Shown here piece after piece: positions 58,745 to 64,000 of a stretch of 64,000 bases of DNA. The DNA lies in contig NZ_AUDS01000027.1 in NCBI RefSeq assembly GCF_000425585.1, positions 1 through 64,000 on the forward strand. Reading direction: 5' to 3'. Within the stretch, counting starts at the first letter, position 1; each line of letters begins with the position of its first letter. A program made the position numbers and the translations under genes. Under the pieces are notes generated by a model. It saw nothing but the letters and a program-made list of their open reading frames with translations, did not search any database and was not told where the DNA came from. This DNA comes from Terrimonas ferruginea DSM 30193. GTDB taxonomy: Bacteria > Bacteroidota > Bacteroidia > Chitinophagales > Chitinophagaceae.

Positions 58745-60325
58745 TCAGGCTGGCACTACGGTTGCCTGGGGATCGCGGCCGGGCTTTTCGGAAAGCAGCA
58801 GCAGCCCAAGGAAAGTGAGCAGACCATTGATGATCAGCAGCTCGATACCGATCTGGTAACCGCCGAAAAGATCTTTGGCATATTTCGCCAGGAAATAAGA
58901 AAGCACCGGCGCAACCAGGCACACGATCGTAATCGAAAAACTGTCGCGGATACGGCGTTTGGTCAGAATGCCAAGCGAGAACAGGCCCAGCAGGGGTCCG
59001 TACGTATAACCCGCCAGGTCAAGAATGATATCGATAATACTATTGTTATTGAGCCAATAGAAGACCAGGATACATAGCAGGAACACGATGGCAAACGAGA
59101 AGTGTACGCTTAACCTCACTTTCTTCTTGCCCTTCTCATCAAGATCATCCCGCTCTTTCAATCCGAGGATGTCGATACAGAAAGAAGACGTCAGTGCCGT
59201 CAGGGCTCCGTCTGCACTGGGGAACAAGGCGGAGATCAGGGCAATGATAAAGATGATGGAAATCGCCGGCGGCAGGAAGTTCATCGCAATGGAAGGGAAC
59301 ATTTTATCGCCGATTACATTGAGCTGTTCGCCCGGAATCTTCGGATGATCGATCAGTAACTGTTTGCCTACCACCTGGCCGTTAACCAGCACATCCTGGT
59401 ATTCGCCGCCTTTTGAAAGTGCAAACATATAAAGCAAACCGCCCAGCATCAGGAAGAGGAACAATACGCCGGTCATTACCACTGCCATGGTCATTACGTT
59501 TTTCTGTGAGTCGCCCAGTTTTTTAACGCTGATGTTTTTCTGCATCATTTCCTGGTCAAGTCCCGTCATGGCGATCGTGATAAAAGCTCCTCCCAATATC
59601 TGTTTTAAGAAAAACCCTTTACTGTTGACATCAAAGTTGAAAATATTGAGGTAACCGCGGTCGTGCATCTGGCTGAGTGCTTCGCCGCCGCTGATATTGA
59701 GATTGCTGAGAATGTAGATCACACACACAATGAGACCTGTCACCATCAACGTGGTTTGTAAGGTGTCGGTATAAACGATGGTACGTACACCGCCTTCAAA
59801 AGTATACAGCAGGATCATCAGCAGGATGAAGGACGCCGTTACCACAAACGGCACGCCCATGCGATCCAGGATGAACAACTGAAGAATGTTAATCACCAGG
59901 TAAAGTCTGGCGGTGGCTCCCACAGTACGGCTGATGATGAAGAAAAGCGCGCCGGTCTTGTAAGCAATGTTACCAAACCGCTGCTTCAGGTAATTATAAA
60001 TGGAAGTCAGGTTGAGTTTGTAATAAAGAGGCAATAAAACAAAGGCGATCACGGCGTAGCCGATCAGGTAGCCGATAGCTACCTGCATATAGGCAAACCC
60101 TTTGAACCCTCCTCCGGCAATATCTCCCACCCCGCCGGGTACGCTCACGAAAGTTACACCGGACAAGGAAGTGCCGATCATGCCGAAGGCCACCAGCATC
60201 CAGTTGCTGTTTTTATTACCGATGAAGAACGTATCGTTATTGGAATTGCGCGAAGTGATCCAGGCGACGACGAGCAGCAAAGCGAAGTAGCCGATAACGA
60301 AGGAAAACAGAAGGCCTGCAGACAT
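58745..60325 (-). CDS. Sodium:solute symporter (SSS family)
   Basis: A 526-residue membrane transporter with about 13-14 helices. The opening SFVIGYFALLLVVAWITSRN, the unwound helix GMIGTSLSGVTFVSVPGGVG and the sodium-site region LISALFPSADGALTALTSSF are SSS family features. It imports a solute together with sodium; sialic-acid-, sugar- or amino-acid-type substrates are possible. It has its own upstream region with repeat phrases and is separated by 53 bp from the O-methyltransferase gene, which has its own promoter box. Confidence 0.92.
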   Translation of the reverse strand: MSAGLLFSFVIGYFALLLVVAWITSRNSNNDTFFIGNKNSNWMLVAFGMIGTSLSGVTFVSVPGGVGDIAGGGFKGFAYMQVAIGYLIGYAVIAFVLLPLYYKLNLTSIYNYLKQRFGNIAYKTGALFFIISRTVGATARLYLVINILQLFILDRMGVPFVVTASFILLMILLYTFEGGVRTIVYTDTLQTTLMVTGLIVCVIYILSNLNISGGEALSQMHDRGYLNIFNFDVNSKGFFLKQILGGAFITIAMTGLDQEMMQKNISVKKLGDSQKNVMTMAVVMTGVLFLFLMLGGLLYMFALSKGGEYQDVLVNGQVVGKQLLIDHPKIPGEQLNVIGDKMFPSIAMNFLPPAISIIFIIALISALFPSADGALTALTSSFCIDILGLKERDDLDEKGKKKVRLSVHFSFAIVFLLCILVFYWLNNNSIIDIILDLAGYTYGPLLGLFSLGILTKRRIRDSFSITIVCLVAPVLSYFLAKYAKDLFGGYQIGIELLIINGLLTFLGLLLLSEKPGRDPQATVVPA

Positions 60326-60569
60326 GTGGTAAAAATTAAAAAGTCAAAATTCAAAAGTCAATCCCGAAGTCTCGGGAGTGAATTGTCAATTGGCAATTGT
60401 GAATGAGTCAATAAGTGAATGGTCAATCGTCAATCGTGAATATTTCCTGGTTCTTGTATACCCGAACCATAGCCAAAACTTATGACCTATTACTCAACTT
60501 CCTCTCAATTGAATTTTTGAAGATAAATAAATTTGTATTCCCTTTGCTGCAAATATATAATTGTCACTC
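60326..60569. repeat. Phrase-repeat block with micro-palindrome
   Basis: AAAATTCAAAAGTCAATC runs into the palindrome TCCCGAAGTCTCGGGA (60362-60377), followed by GTGAATTGTCAATTGGCAAT, GTGAATGGTCAATCGTCAAT and ACTTATGACCTATTACTCAA. The palindrome sits inside a CAAT-GTGAAT phrase. TTCCCTTTG near 60540 is a weak promoter candidate for the next gene. Confidence 0.65.
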
Positions 60570-61112
60570 ATGCTAATACGTTCTCTTGCAGTTTTTTGCG
60601 GTTCCAAAACCGGTAACAACCCCCTCTTTAGCGAAGCAACCCGCACACTCGGGCAACTAATGGCTGAAAACGACATTGGGCTGGTGTATGGCGGCGGCAG
60701 CGTGGGACTGATGGGATTGATCGCAGATACCGTCTTGCAACACGGTGGAAAAGCGATCGGAGTTATCCCGCAGGTACTCGTTGATTGGGAGCGCGAACAC
60801 AAGGGACTGACGGAATTATTTGTAGTAGAAGATATGCACAGCCGCAAAAAAAAGATGTACGACCTCTGCGATGCCGCGCTGGTGCTGCCGGGCGGATTCG
60901 GTACGCTGGACGAATTATTTGAAATGGTGACCTGGAATCAGTTGTCGATTCACGACCGGCAGCTATTTGTCCTCAACACCGACGGCTTTTATAACGATCT
61001 CCGGAAACATATCCATCGCATGGAACAGGAAGGCTTTTTATACCAGGAAGCCGTTGACCGCCTCACCTTTTTGGAACAGCCGGAGGAACTGATTGAATAC
61101 TACAAACCTTAA
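60570..61112 (+). CDS. LOG family protein (TIGR00730, putative nucleoside 5'-monophosphate phosphoribohydrolase)
   Basis: A 180-residue Rossmann-fold protein. SLAVFCGSKTGNNPLF opens it, GLVYGGGSVGLMGLIAD follows, and LPGGFGTLDELFEMVTWNQL carries the PGGxGTxxE motif of LOG and lysine-decarboxylase-like proteins. LOG members release the base from cytokinin riboside monophosphate or cleave nucleoside monophosphates. The ATG at 60570 was chosen over a TTG three codons earlier. Monocistronic. Confidence 0.92.
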   Translation: MLIRSLAVFCGSKTGNNPLFSEATRTLGQLMAENDIGLVYGGGSVGLMGLIADTVLQHGGKAIGVIPQVLVDWEREHKGLTELFVVEDMHSRKKKMYDLCDAALVLPGGFGTLDELFEMVTWNQLSIHDRQLFVLNTDGFYNDLRKHIHRMEQEGFLYQEAVDRLTFLEQPEELIEYYKP

Positions 61113-61387
61113 AAAATCAAAATTCAAAAGTAAAAAGTTAAAAGAAAACGGAAGGGCTATGGGGAGTTCTTTGCTCATGCGCCTTTGAAGAGGCTTTCTT
61201 TTTCACGCAAAGCCGCAAAGTAATTAAGGCGCTAAGAATATTGACCGTTGGCTGATTCTCAATTCTGTTCTGACTTTTGCCCTGAAACTTTGGAATTTTG
61301 ACTTTTGAATTTTGAATTGTTGTTTGAGTATGGCAAACAAATTGCATCCTTACTGGTAAGAACATTTTTTTACCAAACTCAATCAAC
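61113..61387. repeat. Phrase-repeat block with GCAAAG module
   Basis: AAAATTCAAAAGTAAAAAGT, a GCAAAG module (TTTCACGCAAAGCCGCAAAG then AAGGCGCTAAG), and TTTTGACTTTTGAATTTTGA up to 61318, followed by about 65 bp of AT-rich leader before the SYLF gene. No gene was seen. Confidence 0.6.
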
Positions 61388-61909
61388 ATGAAACGCAGTA
61401 TTATAGCCCTTTTAGGAGCCATCCTCTTCAGCCCATTTGTGCTTTCCGCTCAAAGCAGCAGAATTGTACAGGACAGCAAGACGGCCAAAGCCGAATTCAT
61501 CAAAGCTGACGCCAACATGGCTAAATTATTTACCTCGTCTTACGGGTATGCCATTTTCCCCAATGTGGGTAAAGGTGGTGTAGTAGTAGGCGGTGCGGCA
61601 GGTGCCGGTGCCGTATACGAGCAGGGAAAATTAGTGGGAGGTGCAGAGCTCAAGCAGGTAAGCGTTGGCGCGCAAATCGGCGGGCAAGCCTACCGCGAAG
61701 TTGTTTTCTTTGAAAACAAAGCTGCACTCGACCGCTTCAAAGCTAATAAGGTGGAATTCTCCGCCCAACTTGGTGCCATAGCAGCAACCGAAGGCGCATC
61801 TGCCAATGCACAATATACCGACGGCCTGATGGTCTTCACGCAAACCAAAGGCGGACTCATGGCCGAAGCAACTGTAGCCGGACAGAAATTTTCTTACAAA
61901 GCGCGGTAA
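61388..61909 (+). CDS. Exported SYLF/YSC84-like lipid-binding protein
   Basis: A 173-residue protein with a signal peptide (MKRSIIALLGAILFSPFVLS). SSYGYAIFPNVGKGGVVVGG, followed by AAGAGAVYEQGKLVG and GGQAYREVVFFENKAALDRF, fits the SYLF (YSC84, DUF500) family. The glycine-rich core and C-terminal GLMVFTQTKGGLMAEATVAG are typical. Family members bind phosphoinositides in eukaryotes; the bacterial exported forms have no settled role. Envelope location is likely. It stands alone. Confidence 0.88.
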   Translation: MKRSIIALLGAILFSPFVLSAQSSRIVQDSKTAKAEFIKADANMAKLFTSSYGYAIFPNVGKGGVVVGGAAGAGAVYEQGKLVGGAELKQVSVGAQIGGQAYREVVFFENKAALDRFKANKVEFSAQLGAIAATEGASANAQYTDGLMVFTQTKGGLMAEATVAGQKFSYKAR

Positions 61910-61960
61910 GGTTTAGGTTTTCAACGTTATCACCTTCCAAAAAAAAAAATTGATCACTCA

Positions 61961-62201
61961 TTACAATGCCCCGGCAGCCTGTGACGCCGGGGCATTGTAA
62001 TGTATCCGGATTGTAGTTAGCGCCCTTGTTGGTCTCCCGACCAACAAGCAAGAGTCAGGGTAGCCTTGGCAGGTTAAGGTCAACTTCGTACATAATTCAA
62101 CGATGAGCAGGCCCGTTGGTCTGGAGACCAACGGTGGCGTGAGGTCGGATTGACAGGTTTTAAATCTTCCAACCCATGGTTCGTGTATGCACGAACCATG
62201 G
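61961..62201. repeat. Series of four perfect hairpins
   Basis: Perfect stems of 15, 10, 9 and 12 bp: 61961-62000 (TTACAATGCCCCGGC arm), 62025-62048 (CTTGTTGGTC arm, loop TCCC), 62113-62134 (CCGTTGGTC arm, loop TGGA) and 62174-62201 (CCATGGTTCGTG arm, loop TATG). Three of the four have four-base loops. No gene lies in 61910-62462. Confidence 0.75.
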
Positions 62202-62219
62202 CAGTCCATTCATCATTCA

Positions 62220-62357
62220 GGGACCACCCTTCGAGAACCTCAGGGACCACCCTTCGAGAACCTCAGGGACCACCCTTCGAGAACCTCAGGGACCACCCTT
62301 CGAGTGCCTCAGGGACCGTCTTTCGAGAACCTCTGGGAATGCCCTTCGAGAACCTCA
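62220..62357. repeat. Six tandem 23-bp repeats
   Basis: Six head-to-tail 23-bp units, the first three identical: GGGACCACCC then TTCGAGAACCTCA. Copies 4-6 carry a few substitutions. Because 23 is not a multiple of three, all forward frames stay open, but the translations show no protein character. The unit contains CCCTTCGAG...CTCAGGG, the outer arms of the intergenic palindromes seen at 20560-20590. Confidence 0.85.
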
Positions 62358-62407
62358 GGGACCGTCATTCACAATTGACGATTCACGATTGACGATTCAC
62401 GATTGAC

Positions 62408-62438
62408 AAAAGCCCCGGCGGTAAACCAGGGCTTTTTT
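62408..62438 (-). terminator. Terminator after nrdJ
   Basis: Arms AAAAGCCC and GGGCTTTTTT with T runs on both strands, 25 bp past the nrdJ stop. The region between the tandem repeats and this stem holds TTGACGATTCACGATTGACG phrases. Confidence 0.75.
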
Positions 62439-62462
62439 GACTTTTGAATTTTTACTTTTGAA

Positions 62463-64000
62463 TTAACTACACCCTCCCTGATTGCCGCAGTTCAGACATT
62501 TATAACAGGTTCCGCTGCGCATCATGATGTGACCGCACACATTACACGCAGGTGCATCGCTTTGCATATTCTTCGCAGCTGCATTCACTGCTTCCATGCT
62601 GCCGGCCTCTGTTTTTGCCGGCGTGGTGCGCGTAGCTTTTACATGCTGCACAGGGCCCGATGCCGCGGTTATGCGCACACTGGACAATTCCTGGCTGGCA
62701 TATTCGAGATTAGTTGGTATTTCATCCCATTCATCCGCACCCGTATTCATCACGTTGGGCTCGTCCACGATGTGTACCAGATCGGTACGGCCGAGGTATT
62801 CGTAACCCAACACACGGAAGATAAAGTCAACAATGGATGTGGTGGAGCGGATATTCGGATGCTCCACAAATCCGGAAGGATCGAATTTGGTAAAGGCGAA
62901 TTTGTCTACAAATTCTTCCAGCGGCACACCATACTGCAGACCGATCGAAATGGAGATCGCGAAACAGTTCATCATGCTGCGCATGGTGGCCCCTTCTTTC
63001 GCCATATCGATAAAAATCTCACCCAGCGTACCATCATTGTATTCGCCCGTACGCAGGAATACCGCCTGCCCGTTGATCTTTGCTTTTTGTGTAAAGCCGC
63101 GACGTTTGGCCGGCAGCGAGCGGCGCTCAACAATGCTTGCCAGTTTGCGCTTGAGCTTGGTGTCGGGTGATGCCTGCACACGTTTCTGCACTTCTTCCAG
63201 CAATTCTTCTACCGTCAGTTTGCTGAGATCGACGATGGTGGATAACGGCACCTCTGCCGTCTCTTCCCGCGTAGTTTCTTTTGCTTCCTCTGTCTTCTTC
63301 TTTTTGTCTGATTTGTTGCTCAGCGGTTGTGAAAGCTTTGAGCCATCACGATACAGGGCATTTGCTTTCAGTCCCAACTGCCAGCTCAGGTAATAAGCGT
63401 CGGCTATTTCTTCCACGCTTGCTTCGTTGGGCAGATTGATGGTTTTGGAAATGGCTCCGCTGATAAACGGCTGAGTGGCGCCCATCATCCGGATATGCCC
63501 GTGAGCATGGATGTATCGCTGCCCTTTTTTGCCGCAGCGGTTGGCACAGTCAAATACCGGCAGGTGTTCTGCTTTGAGCAACGGCGCCCCTTCGATCATC
63601 ATTGTTCCGCATACATAATCATTGGCTGCTTCAATCTGCTCTTCGCTGAAACCTAATGCTTCCAGCAGGCTCCATTCAAAATCATTGTATTGTTCGGGTG
63701 TAAAGCCAAGGCGTTGCAGACATTCTTCACCCAGTGTGTATTTGTTGAACACAAAGGCAATGTCAAACGCCGATGATACGGCCGCATCCAGTTTCTTAAT
63801 CTCATCCGCAATGAATCCTTTTTCACTCAACGATTGATGATTGATAAAAGGAGCTCCTGCAAACGAAGCGGCACCGACCGCATATTTCACAATAGCCTCC
63901 GTTTCTTTCTCATTATAGCCGAGATTTTTCAGGGCTACGGGCACCGATTGGTTGATGATTTTGAAATAACCACCTCCGGAAAGTTTTTTGAATTTCACCA
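62463..64000 (-). CDS. nrdJ: B12-dependent ribonucleotide reductase, C-terminal part (5' end beyond window)
   Basis: At least 512 C-terminal residues of a class II ribonucleotide reductase, which uses adenosylcobalamin to make deoxyribonucleotides. EYNDGTLGEIFIDMAKEGAT and MRSMMNCFAISISIGLQYGV, then FTKFDPSGFVEHPNIRSTTS, form the TSCPD-type C-terminal domain. The tail ends with paired cysteines CNVCGHIMMRSGTCYKCLNC and GGC, a zinc-ribbon and redox tail. A lysine/glutamate-rich linker (about 230-250 of this fragment) separates the domains. The reading frame continues past 64000. Its cofactor is supplied by the adenosyltransferase at 31252-31812. Confidence 0.93.
   Translation of the reverse strand, partial: VKFKKLSGGGYFKIINQSVPVALKNLGYNEKETEAIVKYAVGAASFAGAPFINHQSLSEKGFIADEIKKLDAAVSSAFDIAFVFNKYTLGEECLQRLGFTPEQYNDFEWSLLEALGFSEEQIEAANDYVCGTMMIEGAPLLKAEHLPVFDCANRCGKKGQRYIHAHGHIRMMGATQPFISGAISKTINLPNEASVEEIADAYYLSWQLGLKANALYRDGSKLSQPLSNKSDKKKKTEEAKETTREETAEVPLSTIVDLSKLTVEELLEEVQKRVQASPDTKLKRKLASIVERRSLPAKRRGFTQKAKINGQAVFLRTGEYNDGTLGEIFIDMAKEGATMRSMMNCFAISISIGLQYGVPLEEFVDKFAFTKFDPSGFVEHPNIRSTTSIVDFIFRVLGYEYLGRTDLVHIVDEPNVMNTGADEWDEIPTNLEYASQELSSVRITAASGPVQHVKATRTTPAKTEAGSMEAVNAAAKNMQSDAPACNVCGHIMMRSGTCYKCLNCGNQGGCS

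Noticed and set aside
62220-62357. Possible CRISPR array
   Set aside because: The 23-bp units are directly adjacent, with no unique spacers, and no cas gene is nearby.
62150-62406. Three overlapping forward open frames in the tandem-repeat region
   Set aside because: They arise because a 23-bp repeat without stops keeps all frames open. The translations are the same repeat in three frames with no protein character.

Overview
The window reads as chromosomal DNA of a Bacteroidota bacterium, most likely Chitinophagaceae or a close relative. The pointers are: promoter boxes of the TAnnTTTG type with no Shine-Dalgarno pattern, a type IX secretion sorting domain, a DUF6443/RHS protein, TPR-type sensor kinases paired with NarL-type regulators, the futalosine menaquinone route, and typical Bacteroidota versions of FabI, PckA, the DUF2795 protein and NrdJ. 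No tRNA, rRNA, CRISPR array or prophage was seen.

Layout. 0-0.25 kb: edge of a transposase. 0.4-7 kb: a PLP sulfur-amino-acid lyase, an exported serine hydrolase, a GNAT acetyltransferase and a TPR histidine kinase/response regulator pair. 7.2-13.6 kb: fabD, folE with two 6-pyruvoyl-tetrahydropterin synthase paralogs, the futalosine genes mqnB-mqnD, photolyase and a class IV aminotransferase. 13.7-20.3 kb: three more NarL-type regulators, two methyltransferases (one is rsmG), tgt and a membrane glycosyltransferase. 20.7-31.8 kb: M1 peptidase, rsmI, purS, pssA, pepP, pckA, a deoxynucleoside kinase, trpS, gatC, a LolD-like ABC ATPase and a cobalamin adenosyltransferase. 31.8-43.1 kb: an unusual ABC ATPase carrying an inserted RDD membrane domain, fabI, recN, a Nif3-like protein, a peroxiredoxin, an RlmI-like methyltransferase and grpE-dnaJ. 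43.3-53.7 kb: an AT-richer accessory island. It holds a full-length exported RHS protein with a zincin-like C-terminal tip, followed by three promoterless orphan RHS tips. Each of the four tips is followed at once by a small candidate immunity gene. 53.9-64 kb: a vWA protein, hpt, a GH73/LysM hydrolase, an O-methyltransferase, a sodium:solute symporter, a LOG-type hydrolase, a SYLF protein and the 3' part of B12-dependent ribonucleotide reductase.

Functional links. The cobalamin adenosyltransferase (31.3 kb) makes the coenzyme that NrdJ (62.5 kb) needs. folE, the two PTPS paralogs and tgt belong to pterin and queuosine chemistry. mqnB-mqnD belong to menaquinone synthesis.

Three things stand out. 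First, the LolD-type ATPase with an RDD domain spliced between its Walker A half and its Q-loop half. Second, the RHS toxin island, where three of four tips carry HExxH motifs and the matching immunity candidates have export signals. Third, a family of 14-16 bp micro-palindromes (CCGA-N4-TCGG core) found between genes and also inside the decayed RHS cores. There the intact RHS gene in the same window shows the uninserted site, and each insertion adds 13 bp (12 at one site). Intergenic spaces also carry a mosaic of short phrase repeats whose role is unknown. Calls come from reading sequence and motif recall only; no database search or alignment program was run.
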